Below, in pieces: positions 10,895 to 21,501 of a stretch of 64,000 nt of DNA. Source of the stretch: Notospermus geniculatus (lineage: Eukaryota > Nemertea > Pilidiophora > Heteronemertea > Lineidae); the NCBI GenBank assembly GCA_002633025.1, contig NMRB01002650.1, positions 5,793 through 69,792 of the forward strand, written 5' to 3'. The notes under the pieces were generated by a model. The model ran no database searches. It was not told the origin of the DNA and worked only from the letters and a program-made list of their open reading frames with translations. The stretch's first letter is position 1. Every line of letters starts with the position of its first letter. The position numbers and the translations under genes were made by a program.

Positions 10895-12268
10895 GTAAAC
10901 ATCTTTTTAGTTCCATGTCTCTACGGTGATGTGTTGGTGTTGGTCCTCTTAGGGGATGTCGTCAGAGATCAATATAGTGAGGCGGCCGCATAGGAAAACC
11001 TGTCGGATGTCGCTGAATAGTCTACAAAAGCTGGCAGATTACCTGTGCATTGATCTGCTACTGTTTACCTGTTATGAACTTCATTTTAGCTATTGATGCG
11101 GGTTCACCAAGGCCATTGATTAACACATTCCTCAAATGTGACATCCAACAGGAATTCCTGTTCACATTGAAAGTACATGCAGGCGGTTCTGGAAGTTTTC
11201 CCATGAAGAAGCTAATTCCTTCTTTGAAACTCTCTCTTCTTGCAGATCATCAGAGAGAGACTAGTCATGCTAGTTGAAGAACACTCTCACCATAGACTTG
11301 GAGTTTCTATCCATTCTCAGTGACACACCAACTACATATGTATATACTGTGGGAAAAGGGTAGGAGTATTTGTTAGTGATCCAGATTTGTTTGTGGATAA
11401 CCAGGCACAGTTCTTCGAAGCACCCCTGACTACAAGTGTCCAGACTGTCCAGATTACATGACTACATGACTACACTATTCAGGTATACTTATATTTTTCA
11501 TGGTTTCTGCAGATCCTTGAAAAACATACAGTTTCATTTTTCAGCTTCAAGGCCTTGAAAATGCCTTGAATTTCAATGGTCGATTAATTTTTGGATATTC
11601 GTTGAACCATTTCCGCCTTGCTAAATGTAACAATGTTTTCTTCATTGGTATTATGAAAAACCACGTGTCAGCACTTCCGAAATAACTGCATACAGTGCTC
11701 CCTCGCTATTATGAATCCTTCAGGGTCCACGCGTTAATGTTGTTCTTGTACTAACGAGGATTTCGCAATAGCAAGGATTTATCCGTGGGGCATGAATTTT
11801 GGGAGCCAAGTGATGGGTTCCTAATGTCCGGGAGTGCGTAAAATCGAGGTTTGTAAGAGTGAACACTGTATTTCAAGGGTGAAAGTGTTTTCCATTCATT
11901 CATGTATGTTAACCTTGACTTTTGCCTTGAAAAGCCTTTAAGAGGCCTTGTATAGGCTGAGGGAAAAGCTACAGGAACCATGCTTTTGGTGGCTTGTAGT
12001 GAGGGTTGCTTGGGAAAAGTCTAACCCTTAAAATGCCATTCCGCAGAATTCCTGTGATTCTTTTCAGGGCAAATTGCCACAATCTGATACCTGTTCACCC
12101 TGGCCTGCTTGCCATACATCGCCATTCCATTGTGTGAGTCAAGTCCCCTCCCTGCACAAAACATGTTTAAATGTGCAGTTGGCATTTTTAAGGGTAACAG
12201 TGTTCTAGCCAGAAATTTTTCCAAACAGGGCGGGATGACTGCATTTTCCTGTGATTTTAAGGCCCTGG
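10895..12268. other. No supportable gene
   Basis: Downstream of the TRAPPC10-like exon. An open + strand frame at 11050-11277 could contain a further exon, but no splice pair or domain supports it. The region 11500-12268 shows nothing coding. Confidence 0.4.
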
Positions 12269-12965
12269 CAGTGGGGGAAAACCTCAAAATTTAGAAACGT
12301 TTGCAAAAAATGAGACGCGTCTCTAAATATAGGAACGCTAAGCATGACACCTATTGGTAGTAGTTCCAGATATTTCAAAACTCCTGTCCCTACTTCACAC
12401 TGTTTGTTACCTGTTCCAAATTCATTGGAGTTCACCGTATGTGTTCCAAAACGAGGCTATGAAGGTCGCATCTCATAATTTATGTGTATTTATAGCGTTG
12501 CGTTGCTAAATTTTCGAACGCTGGCCGCCGTTTGAAGTCGGAATGCTCAAACGACGACCCCCACGTCATGATCAAACGGCAGGCGGTGCGTACCTATAAC
12601 ACGCGGGATTGAGTTTGTTTTGGCAACATGTTCTTCGTCATTTTTCTCAACTTTTTGTCGCGTGGATTTCAATTCCATCGCGTGGAATTTTCGCAAATTG
12701 CGATTTTAATAGCCCTCAAACACGGAGCCTGTTTCATCATCTTCGTGTTGACGTGGTGACTACCAAACAGAATGAAATACATATTTAACATGTTTAAAGG
12801 ATGAAAAAGTCCCAAAGGAACAAAATAATTCATCATCAGACTGTAGTCGGGGAGTTGGAAATATCTGGAACTACTACCAATAGGTGTCACGCTGAGCGTT
12901 CCTATATTTAGAGACGCGTCTCATTTTTTGCAAACGTTTCTAAATGTTGAGGTTTTCCCCCACTG
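12269..12965. mobile_element. TIR element, 697 bases, 5-base TSD
   Basis: The inverted ends start CAGTGGGGGAAAACCTCAA and match for about 115 bases with few differences, through GAGACGCGTCTC to TGGAACTACTACC. CCTGG flanks both ends (12264-12268 and 12966-12970). The ends look hAT-like (CAGTGG), but a 5-base duplication is not hAT-typical, so the superfamily is left open. The middle encodes no recognisable transposase. The target lies in a repeat with ACAGGGCGGG/ACAGGGTGG words on both sides. Confidence 0.7.
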
Positions 12966-13862
12966 CCTGGATTTTCAAACAGGGCGGGAGTGAAATTCAA
13001 ACAGGGTGGTGTAGTAGAAAATGCATTGCAAGTTATATTTTTAAACAGGGTGGTAAAATGACCTCTGAATTTTGAACAGGGTGATACCGGCCTGTAAAAC
13101 TGGCCTGGCTAGAACACTGGGTTAACGATGGCAAAGTGTGGTGCTATCGACACGCTGCCAACAGAGTTTGTGTCATAAGCATTGTACACTGTTGTATAAT
13201 GGAGAGTGTTTTTGCATTGGATTTGATGGTGGAAAATTTCTGACTCTGTTGACTGGGCAAGTTCAAAACTGGAACTATCCAGTGCAAATTACAATGTATG
13301 TTCAAAACTTTAGCAAGGGTTCAGAAGACATCAGAAGTGACTTGAATACAATGTCAGACAATGCAGGTACTGGCAGTTTTTAGCTCACCCGTGAGCTTTT
13401 GTCGTGGTGATGCATCCATCGTCGTTGTCCGTTAGCAGGGCACGTTTCGTAACCGTTGGAGCTATTGACCTGAAACTTGGTGCATAACCCCTAGGCAGAT
13501 GACCTATGACACCAAGTTTCGGTCTGATTCGATTCTTGGCTTGGCCTCCAGGTGGCCAAAACCAAATAACTCCTGGACTAATGACTGGATCGTCTCCATA
13601 TTTTATCACAGGTGTATCTAATTAGGATACATTATATAACGGGTTTTTGATTTGACCTACTTTTCAAGGTCACAGAGGTCAAAGTTCGACAAAAGTAACG
13701 AACCTGCCACAGTTTGCCATTATTTCACCGAGCGTCTTCATATCTTGCATTTAACATGTATTAGAGGGCTACCTTAAAAAACCAAGTTTCGGCCCGATCG
13801 GACATCCAATGTGGCCACCAGGTGGTTGCGTAACTTGAAAATCATCCAAGTGCTTTAACTCA

Positions 13863-14011
13863 AGCGGGTGATCCACAGTTGCGATTTTGGCTTGAGACGG
13901 GGTTGCGTTCCCTTGCGGTTACCTTATATGGCAATCGGAAGTCCTTATAAGGTAATCGGAAGGGAACGCAACCCCGTCTCAAGCCAAAATCGCAACAGTG
14001 GATCACCCGCT
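13863..14011. mobile_element. Foldback MITE, Harbinger-like
   Basis: 149 bases with arms AGCGGGTGATCCAC..GTTGCGATTTTGGC as near-perfect inverted copies about 68 bases long. The flanks are TCA on the left and TTA on the right. Other R1 units (TATAACTCAGGAACGAC) show the uninterrupted site, so the element inserted at a 3-base TNA site. That is consistent with PIF/Harbinger. Confidence 0.7.
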
Positions 14012-14342
14012 TTAGGAACGGCTTGACCCGGTGTGCTCACACTTGATATTTACCTCCCTCTAGGTGACCATTACAAGCACGTCAAATTTCGGGCTCATTA
14101 AACTTCCAATATGGCCGCCAGGTGGCATAACCCTAAAATCACCAAATGTGCTATAACTCAGGAACGACTTGACCCAGAGCACTCAAATGTGCTATGTGGC
14201 TCCCTCTAGATGACCTTTATGTGCATGTGAAGTTTTGGCCTAATCGGACATCCAGTATGGCCACCAGGTGGCATAACCTGAAAATCATCCTCAGGAATGG
14301 CTTCACCCAGAGTGCTCAAACTTGATATTTACCTCTCTCTAG

Positions 14343-14488
14343 CAGGCCTTGCCGTTTGACGGGCGCGATTTTGCATGCACCCCGCAAACAATAGAAATTC
14401 TATTGTGCTATGTTCTATATTGTGCTAATAGAAATTCTATTGTTTGCGAGGTGCATGCAAAATCGCGCCCGTCAAATGGCAAGGCCTG
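14343..14488. mobile_element. Foldback MITE, hAT-like
   Basis: 146 bases with ends CAGGCCTTGCCGTTTGACGG and inverted arms about 65 bases long meeting at an AATAGAAATTCTATT core. It sits between TCTCTCTAG and TCTATCTAG inside R1, whose other units read continuously as CTCTCTAGGTGACC. An 8-10 base duplication and a CAGG start suggest hAT. Confidence 0.7.
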
Positions 14489-14996
14489 TTCTATCTAGGT
14501 GACCTTTACAAGCACGTCAAATTTCGGCCTGCTTCCAATATGGCCGCCAGGTGGCGTAACCTGAAAATCATCAAATGTGCTATAACTCGGGAACGACTTG
14601 ATCCAGAGCGCTCAAATTTGCTATGTGGCGCCCTGTAGATGACCTTTATGCATGTGATGTTTTGGCCAATATGAAGTTTTGGCCAATATGACCACCAGGT
14701 GGCATACCCAAAAATCATTGAAGTCCTGCAACTTGGGAGTGACTTGACCCAGATTGCCCATAACTGACATGTACCTCTCTCTGTCATTACACTATTTACG
14801 ATATTACCAAAGAGGCTGTACCACCACAAAATAACAGCCACATGTAATTTTCGTTCAGGTAATCGACACCGCTAATGTGCGTTTCTCCATTTGTTAACTG
14901 TACATTCATCGAAAAGACAAATTTCTTTAAAGAGTCCCCAAATATCTGTCTAACTCGGTTTCCCTTTGCTGCAAAATCAATTATATTACTTATATA

Positions 14997-15182
14997 CAGT
15001 GGAACCTGTCTACATTGAACACTCACGGGGAATTTCAAAAGCGAGGTAAGGAGGTGTTCAATCTACCAAGGGTCACCGTAGTAGGTGATCCTTTACTGTT
15101 AGATCTGGCGGGGAATTTCAAAGTGTTCAATGTAGGCAGTTTGTTCAAAGTACCAAGGTGTTCACTGTGACAGGTTCCACTG
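14997..15182. mobile_element. pogo/Tigger-like MITE, TSD TA
   Basis: 186 bases with perfect inverted ends CAGTGGAACCTGTC and GACAGGTTCCACTG, flanked by TA on both sides. Subterminal words (TGTTCAAT, GGGGAATTTCAAA) recur inside. The CAGTGGAACC end with TA duplication is typical of pogo-type Tc1/mariner families. It has no coding capacity. Confidence 0.75.
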
Positions 15183-15184
15183 TA

Positions 15185-15424
15185 ATCAATATAACATGAA
15201 TTGATGGTACTGCTAATGAACTCATTACACTTCAAAATCTGGTTGACAGCCAACAGTCCAACCCCCGCCCTCCTACATCTCTCCTTCACCTTCCGCAGCT
15301 CTACTATCATAGGCGTTTTACCTGGTTGGATGGCCTTGATTCGCTTTAGATAATCTTGTTTTGCTTTCCTCCATCCCTTCCTGACAGATGTTTGTTTACT
15401 TGCAACTTTTTGCGTTTGTGCCAA
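15185..15424 (-). CDS. Basic open frame, unknown protein
   Basis: An open - strand frame with a strongly basic start (QKVASKQTSVRKGWRKAKQD) and EELR/KERCRRAG-like helix continues through the pogo-type MITE, so the original frame is truncated at 15184. A second frame upstream (15425-15479) reads ERMRAEDRESWHKRKK, which resembles the basic leader seen in some transposon proteins. I do not recognise the family. It may be a relic of a transposon gene. Confidence 0.25.
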
Positions 15425-15496
15425 CTTTCACGGTCTTCGGCCCTCATTCGTTCCTTAGCATTCAGTTTCAATTACCCTAACCCTCAGTCCTGTACG

Positions 15497-16067
15497 CAGG
15501 GCCCTCAAAAGTTTTGAGGGTAGGAGGCCACAGGCTTGGAAGTAGGAGGCTACATGTTCCGGTCAAAGACCGGAACCGTCCACCAAAAGGGGGGGTCTGG
15601 GGGTCCTCCCCCAGGAAAATTTTGAAGTTAAAACCCCTCAGATGCATTTTCCAAGCATCTGAGAGCAGATTTTAGACCAGCGAAGAGACCCTACTGCACT
15701 GGTCTTATTCTGCCCTCAGGACACATATAAAACCACTTAGGCCTAAGTCTAAGTGTGAACTTATCTTTTGTGTTGAACAAAGGATGAAGTGTCACACATA
15801 GAATTACAGTGGTTATATATGGAAAAAGACACTAGGGACAAGATTGGATGAACCCTAGTGGCGAATTGAGAAACCTTTATTCATTGCCTGCTTGATGACG
15901 TCATCACATCGTGTGTTCCATTCACAGTTGCAAGATTTACCAATTCGCGTCAGCATGGTTTCTCTTCTTGCAGACTGTTGTTGTCAATCTGCAAAAAGTA
16001 CCCGGCGACAAGTACGGCTCTCAGACGGCGAATTTTCGCCGGGTGCCGCCTACTTTTGAGGGCCCTG
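15497..16067. mobile_element. hAT-like non-autonomous element
   Basis: 571 bases with ends CAGGGCCCTCAAAAGT and ACTTTTGAGGGCCCTG. CTGTACG flanks both sides (15490-15496 and 16068-16074), and one more base may have mutated from a normal 8-base hAT duplication. Near the left end ACCGGAACC and GGTCTGGGGGTCCTCCCCC form hairpins. No transposase is visible. Confidence 0.7.
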
Positions 16068-16117
16068 CTGTACGTGATTGCAGTAATAAGGTAAGCATAC
16101 CTCCGACTTCAAGAATT

Positions 16118-16252
16118 TCACCGATGAGTGGTGGCAGTCTGCGGATCAAACAGTCCCGCACGACATCCAATTCCTTTGGTTGGAAACTGCATGTACTTTT
16201 CTGGCACTGTTGCCGTCAGGTCATCTTTATCAAATAGTACAAGATACCATAC
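16118..16252 (-). CDS. Possible DUF4806-protein N-terminal exon
   Basis: After an acceptor (CGTTTCAG next to 16252) the frame reads VWYLVLFDKDDLTATVPEKY. This resembles the beta-rich opening segment (YxVVEFxDxD..xVVPxxW) of DUF4806-containing proteins, of which a better copy is at 30998-31232. The usual Trp-Pro-Pro segment does not follow before the frame closes. It is downstream of, not upstream of, the DUF4806-like exon at 18152-18421, so the two are not obviously one gene. Function is unknown. Confidence 0.3.
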   Translation of the reverse strand, partial: VWYLVLFDKDDLTATVPEKYMQFPTKGIGCRAGLFDPQTATTHR

Positions 16253-16353
16253 CTGAAACGGGACAAACAAGGACCAAAAAAGACATTCAAACAATGACAT
16301 TTCAAAATTTATTTAAAGTTGGCCAACTGCAAAATGATGTTGCAAAATAAGAC

Positions 16354-16813
16354 TTAACCTCGCAGTATGGAAGGCGTCGTACTAGTGTAACAGAATAGCC
16401 GTGCAAACTTACTCAGTACAAACAATAAACAGGTGGAAAAAGACATAAGGCAGGAGCTTCTTGTGGCAGTCATCCTCGAAAGCATTTCGTGCACTCCCAA
16501 TATGAATTGTAAGTTGGCTTCTGACATAGGTCCATTCCCATGAGAAGTCCAAGTACCAATTTCACGCGCGCCACAGTGTATCCTCCAGATGCCACAAACC
16601 ACGCTGCTTTCCTCTGACTCATAATATCCCATCCGCTGTGTTGGATCCCTGCGAACAAGATTCCGGTAGTTGCTGGAAGTATCGGTTCGATTCCTCTGCG
16701 ATAGTGTTGTAGAGCTGGGGCGTGAAAAAAGACCGAAGTAGTCTCCAGGTGTCATGTCACCTCTTGGGAGATGTTTAGGCCCTGGTTGCTCAGCAAACTG
16801 AACATCCCTCCAC
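16354..16813 (-). CDS. Unassigned open exon
   Basis: An acceptor (GTCAATTTCAG) precedes 16813 and the frame is open for about 150 codons to a stop at 16354. It contains no motif I recognise. A second frame over the same bases (16470-16658) is also open and contains ASGGYTVARVKLVLGLLMG, so the true coding phase is uncertain. It is 3' of the Bcl-2-family exon on the same strand, but joining them at the visible sites does not give a BH2 motif. Confidence 0.2.
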
Positions 16814-17057
16814 CTGAAATTGACAAAGAACTGAATCAAAATTTTGTAAATTAGATTGACAGGGATGTGGAGTTTGGTCATTATTGTGTGATGGCTTATG
16901 TGAAATCTCTGAACAAAAGTGCCACTCTACAGAATGTAGGCATTGCAGCCTAGGCCTAGCCTACTTCATATAATATTGATTTATTCCAGTCTTGGAGGAA
17001 TACCGAAGTCGTCATGACATCATATACAGCATAGACAGTCTTATTTATTTACTTTAC

Positions 17058-17285
17058 CTAGATAAGAGGCAACATAGTCACCGACGAAATCGATGATCTT
17101 ATCCACGATTCGTGGAGCCATTCCAATTCTTTCACAGTAGTCTACAACTGTTACTCCAAACGAGTAAACAGCGACGATCCGACCCCAGTTTACTTGTTTG
17201 TCCATAAATATTTCCTCGAAAACACTCGTTAACGTTGGTAGAAGATTTGCTTCTGTGATTTGTAATTTTTCGGTTATGCAACCAA
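17058..17285 (-). CDS. Bcl-2 family exon with BH1
   Basis: The frame reads SVFEEIFMDKQVNWGRIVAV, then YSFGVTVVDYCERIG, and ends DFVGDYVASYL at a donor (CTAG|GTAAAGT at 17058/17057). NWGR followed by a hydrophobic stretch and SFG is the BH1 signature, which lines the groove that binds BH3 helices. FEEIF ahead of it and the helix after it match the alpha4-alpha6 layout of the family. Family members regulate mitochondrial outer-membrane permeability in apoptosis. BH3, BH2 (Trp..Gly-Gly-Trp) and the C-terminal anchor were not found in the neighbourhood. The upstream border is unclear, because two weak AG sites exist. The frame is intact within the exon, so it may be a live gene. Confidence 0.8.
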
Positions 17286-18151
17286 AGAGGATGCTGTGTG
17301 TCCTTACTTGTGGCGGCCCCTAACGGCAGGCAGTTCATTCCCCTATTAGCATGATTAGGGCATACTGCTGCCAGCAAATACAGTCAAACTCAAAGGGACA
17401 AAAAAGACTTCAGAGTCAAAACTGATATGATGAAGTCCTGAGATGTCCAGTATCACTTTTGGTGCAACATAGTTCTTACCATTGACTCATCCTTCATGCC
17501 AATTCACAGTAAAAAAAATGGAACCCCCCACCACCTCCCCCAGAAAAGAACGGTCACCATTTATTTTTTATGTGGCCTAAGATCAATTCGTAGAACACAT
17601 GACAGAACTTTCATTTTGCATTCCATTGCAGTCAGTATACTGTAGACTGATTGTATCCTGTGGGGATCAAATGGCTGAATGGTGAGTGCCTATTGTAAAT
17701 CCTGAATCCGACATTGCAGCAGCTGGTGTAGTTTGCACTTTCATCAAGCCTGAAAGAAAAGATATATTGTGAGAAATTCAGAAGCCTCAGTTTCATGGAA
17801 GAGACATACACTGGACACATCCAGACTAATAAGGTAGCTTAGAGCATAAAGTGATAGAAAATGATGTATAATCCATCAATTTCCGAATCCTCCGCGTCCA
17901 AGTTCGCTTCTGCACAAAATTCTAAAGCTCTAACGAAACTCACTGACTTCCGAAAATAGTGGCGTATCTTGCTGTGCTGAGAAATTCCATAGTACATGTT
18001 GTATTTTACACTATATTTAGGTGGAAAACTGCAGTACCGGGTACTACATGTAGCAGGGCCCATCCGACTCCACACTTCTTTACCTGAAACGGAAGAAAAC
18101 TGTTAAAATATATTTTGTACAGGCGAATGTACAGTCACGATTTAACAATCT
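17286..18151. other. No supportable gene
   Basis: This probably holds intron sequence of - strand genes. Open frames at 17632-17820 and 17839-18075 lack domains. A CT-rich/AG acceptor-like tract and TACATGTAC words are present. Confidence 0.35.
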
Positions 18152-18421
18152 ACACCATCACGGTTAACTGTGATTTTCTTTTGTACTGTGAGACCACATC
18201 GACATACATGTACATTTTTTCCAACAAATTCAGCAGCTGTCGTTCCAAATCGTAGAGTTCCTCCATCGATTTCATTGGGAATGTACCCCTCGGTAATTCA
18301 ACGACTCCAGGGTTGTTTGGGGCTGCATTTGTGACCTGCTGCCGCATTAGGTCCATTATGTTTGCGTAGCTTTTCCTCTGGTTCCGTTGTTCTGCTTTAA
18401 TTTCCTCCAGGAGAGTGAATA
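18152..18421 (-). CDS. DUF4806-like exon, coiled-coil
   Basis: An acceptor (ACACCTCAAG) is followed by FTLLEEIKAEQRNQRKSYAN, a charged helix. The frame continues through VVELPRGTFPMKSMEELYDL and ERQLLN, which follows the DUF4806 pattern in which a leucine-rich helix leads to P-x-x-S/T-x-E-E-L-x-x-L-E. DUF4806 is common in invertebrate multi-copy genes and has no established function. The frame runs on past a possible donor. The N-terminal part of such a gene should lie at higher coordinates, where the Kolobok-like element now is. Confidence 0.5.
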
Positions 18422-18727
18422 CTTGAGGTGTAAAGAAGCAGCAAATCTATCTGTGTCTTCTTTTGATCACATAAACTGTTTTGGGCAGCATCAGTATTGC
18501 TCCAATCATTGAATCAGATTACCCATGAGGGTCAGCTGTTGTACACCATGGCAAGGCTTAATCTGCCATCAAATGACCCTGTTGTAGCACAGATTCAGTT
18601 GAAAAACTTACACATCGCCTGTTCCATAACAGCCAAAGGAACCATGCCTCCTCCACCTGATCCTGTTCCTGTTGGAGCTGACCATGTAAAGAGAAATAAA
18701 ACCGAGCATTTAATATCCAACCATTTT

Positions 18728-18790
18728 ATTAGCTCACGCGTGAGCTTTTGTCGTGGTGCAGCGTCCAGTTTGTAGTTGGTATAGCCATAT
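18728..18790 (+). repeat. R1 repeat, 5' fragment
   Basis: Only the R1 head is present: TTAGCTCACGCGTGAGCTTT then GTCGTGG. It ends near 18790, next to the 3' end of the transposase relic. Confidence 0.75.
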
Positions 18791-18794
18791 GAAA

Positions 18795-19796
18795 TCATCT
18801 TAAGTCATGGTACTGCAACATAGCATTGTTAAAACTTTCCACATAATGGGTATCACGGCAATAGACGTAATTCATCGGATTTCTATACACAGGAGTACAT
18901 GTAGATTTGATGACATTTCTGAGCAGCTCTTTTGCCACATCACTTTCGATGACTGTTTTTGAAGGACATGAAGGAATATAATGAGGGTCCTTTTTCCATC
19001 CCGACTCAATGTCACAGTTGGTATGGTTATCACCGTAATGATCTACAATTGTATCCAACGAAGCCAATAATTTTTGTTCTGACCCACCACATGGTTTCGC
19101 CCCCTTGCAAATTTGGTTCATGGCCTTGCCAACCTCCTTGGATACATGCCATGTATCATTAGAATTTTGCACCTCTGGTCTCTTTTCTCGAAGAAATTTG
19201 TTAACAGATGCATTTCCATCATGTCCTTGAATGTTTATCTTCAAATTGTTCGCATCAGCCCACTCATAGAACTTCTTTACCCCCACCATTTCGTGACTTT
19301 GAGAAGAGCTATCCTCGTTTTTGTCACTAACTCAAGCCTTATACATTTATGAGTGTTGTTGCCAAGGAATACAACATCGGTATAAAATGAATTTTCCCTC
19401 CAACCATGGCGTGCGTCGGATAAAATGTCCAAAGAATCACCATCACCCATCTCCTCTTCAATTGCTGACTGACAAGAAAGATCAGCTAAGTTCCCTAATT
19501 CCTGGGCATAAACCTCCATAATACTATTCAGATAACTGTCTCCCATTATTCCAATATTTGCAGCCTCACAAAACTTATCATAATTTGCATGGAGCATTCC
19601 TGATGACAGGTATGCATGCCCTACACGATAGTTCACAAGAAATTTTGGGGTAATAGCACCTCCAATGTAAGGGGAACGAATCTTATGTTCAGGCTCATTT
19701 TTGCAAATCAGTTGGCACATAGCAACATGTCCCTTTCGTTCCACCTGAGACAATTTTAATTCAGCTGGGCACTTTCGACAGTGTTCCTGCACATGA
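18795..19796 (-). pseudogene. Kolobok-like transposase relic
   Basis: Two - strand frames (19277-19792 and 18795-19289) join at one frameshift near 19300, where the second phase reads SQSHEMVGVKKFYEWAD. Upstream is a Cys-containing segment (HCRKCP) and LSDARHGWRENSFYTDV, the D.R.g....S.YtdV block around the first catalytic Asp. Downstream are GHDGNASVNKFLRE with the second Asp, NDTWHVSKEVGKAMN, HTNCDIESGW and THYVESFNNAMLQYHDLR. The D..WH..K and VE.fN..L..Y..KR blocks match DDE transposases of the Kolobok-like group as I recall it. No terminal repeats or TTAA duplication were located. The frameshift makes this copy inactive unless it is an assembly error. Confidence 0.6.
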
Positions 19797-19846
19797 TCTC
19801 AGGGTTGGACCTACTAATACTTTTTTAGCCAGAGTAATTACACTAC

Positions 19847-19911
19847 CCCAGGTGAGAATCCCCTTCTCTCATTCTGGGTATTGGGGAACGTCATCCATAT
19901 TCTCGAATGTA
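19847..19911. repeat. Dispersed repeat, copy 1
   Basis: TACACTACCCC..AATCCCCTTCTCTCATTCTGGG..TATTGGGGAAC..TCAT is shared with 21502-21571. The second copy has a 3-base AAG insert (GGGAAGTATTGG). Confidence 0.75.
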
Positions 19912-20071
19912 AGAATAAGAGAAAGGGAGTGTACCCTATTAAACGGGGTTGGGTGGGTGGGCGCTTTCTGCACTTCCCGTGGCCTCTTCTCCCCGACCTC
20001 TACTCACCCACCACAGGCTCCTTCCAGTGTATTCCCCGCTCCGCCAACCAGCCAAACAGCACAAAAATATT

Positions 20072-20470
20072 CTTTAGAGATTCTATTAAAAAAAATCTAT
20101 AGAAACTATAGAAATTCTACGAAAATTTCTATTGAAAATGTAATATAAATTTCATAGAATTTCTATAGACATTCTATAGAGAAATTTATAGAAAAATCTT
20201 TAGAGAAATCTATAGAAATTCTATAGAAGAATATATAGAGTTTCTATAGAGAAACCTTTTGAAATTCTAAAGGTTTCTCTAGATAGAAAATGATAGAAGT
20301 CTCTAGAGAAACCTTTAGAAACTCTAAAGGTTTCTCTATAGAAAATGATAGAATTCTATAGAGAATTCTATAGAATTATAGAATTCTGTATAGAATTCTA
20401 TAGAGAATCCTATAGTTTCTAAGAACATTCTATGGTATACTGTGGTAATTTCTATAGAATTAAATTTCTA
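20072..20470. repeat. AT-rich TATAGAAATTC array
   Basis: About 400 bases of diverged, partly palindromic units of TCTATAGAAATTC and AGAAACCTTTAGAAA on both strands. The palindromic units would allow cruciforms. It has no coding content. Confidence 0.8.
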
Positions 20471-20679
20471 TGGAAAATGCCACGATACCATTTTAAACGT
20501 GGCTTGGTTAACCTGTGAATAAAAAAAGATTAAGTGCATGACATAAAAATAACCGACAACCATACGCATAAATTTTCTAAATAATTAAATAATTATTTTC
20601 ACTTCCACGTACACAAGAATTTCCCAACTTTTCCCATCACTTCACACAGTAATCCAAATTCCATGTCATTTGTCAGCAG

Positions 20680-20861
20680 AATTTTTCCAAATTCAGTCAC
20701 TATTCACTTACAGTCCACTTACATTCCACACAGATTCTGTGCGGGTTCGTACTCCTTTTCCAAATTTCCAGGGCAGAATTTGTCCAAATTCAGTCACTAT
20801 TCACTTACATTCCACAAAGATTCTGTGCGGGTTCGTACTCCTCTTCCAAATTTCCAGGCCA
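20680..20861. repeat. Tandem duplication, about 95 bases
   Basis: CCAAATTCAGTCACTATTCA through TTCTGTGCGGGTTCGTACTC occurs twice. The first copy has one extra ACAGTCCACTT block. Frames over it are repeat artefacts. Confidence 0.8.
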
Positions 20862-20902
20862 TTTTCGTCACATACATGTAGTGTTTTTCCAGGACTTTCA
20901 GA

Positions 20903-21013
20903 CCTGGGGCCGTATGCAAACATCTTAAGTATAAAATATCCCTTATCTTTTGTTTGGAACAATAGTTTAAGGGAAATTTTACACTTAAGATGTTTTATGT
21001 GTACGGCCCCTGG
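20903..21013. mobile_element. Foldback MITE, hAT-like ends
   Basis: 111 bases with ends CCTGGGGCCGTATGCA and, inverted, CCAGGGGCCGTACACA, then AACATCTTAAGT on both arms. The flanks GACTTTCAGA and ACTTCAG are similar but not identical, so the duplication is uncertain. Confidence 0.65.
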
Positions 21014-21051
21014 ACTTCAGCACTTTCACAGTCCCTTACTTACAAGTAAAG

Positions 21052-21221
21052 TTACGACACATTATTCAGAATGGAATCGACGTCATCACTTTTGTCATCG
21101 GCTTTACTTGCAATTGCATTGTCTTCCTTGTTTTGTTTTTTCCTCAACTCCTTGAGCTTGTTAGCCAAGGAGGCCTTCACAAATGCAGTCTCAGTTGTTG
21201 GGAACTTTCTTTTTGTGAGAT
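21052..21221 (-). CDS. Candidate terminal exon, unknown
   Basis: A strong acceptor (TTTTTTTTCAG, exon from 21221) leads into DLTKRKFPTTETAFVKASLA, then NKLKELRKKQNKED and an acidic DDKSDDVDSILNNV end with a stop. Basic helix followed by an acidic tail is typical of a last exon, but I do not recognise the protein. The upstream exons would lie at higher coordinates. Confidence 0.45.
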
Positions 21222-21501
21222 CTGAAAAAAAACGGTAAACTAAAATTAGCACTTTCATCTGAATCAGTTATCAAAAACAGGCCTACCGGGCTTTTCAATT
21301 TCAAGGATGACAGAATACCAGCTATTTTCAAGACGCCTTTAATTCTATTGGACGCATTTTTGCACAGCCACGCCTGCCTTACGTGACGATTCAGTGATGC
21401 TCACAAATATAATCAGTATCAGGCTTATATCTAGTCCATTTTAGAGCGGCGGTACGCCGTGCAGCGAAAAGTCATTCGTCACGTGGATTTTCACCTAGGG
21501 T

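Larger units (their letters stand above)
13377..14800 (+). repeat. R1 interspersed repeat, long copy
   Basis: It starts TTTTTAGCTCACCCGTGAGC, a short palindromic head, and continues with CCGTTAGCAGGGCACGTTTC and ACCAAGTTTCGGTCTGATTC. It then runs into about five diverged copies of a roughly 240-base unit marked by TGGCCACCAGGTGGC and TATAACTCAGGAACGACTTG. Other copies are at 18728-18790, 25652-25850 and 63297-63594, all on the + strand, with a tail piece at 53215-53275. No protein is encoded. Two MITEs have inserted into it (13863-14011 and 14343-14488). Confidence 0.85.

Noticed and set aside
13381-14800. CRISPR-like array suggested by regularly spaced TGGCCACCAGGTGGC
   Set aside because: Units are about 240 bases, diverged, and part of an interspersed eukaryotic repeat. 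There are no short identical repeats with unique spacers.
20660-21155. 161-codon + strand frame
   Set aside because: It spans the 95-base tandem duplication and a MITE; the residues repeat and no domain exists.
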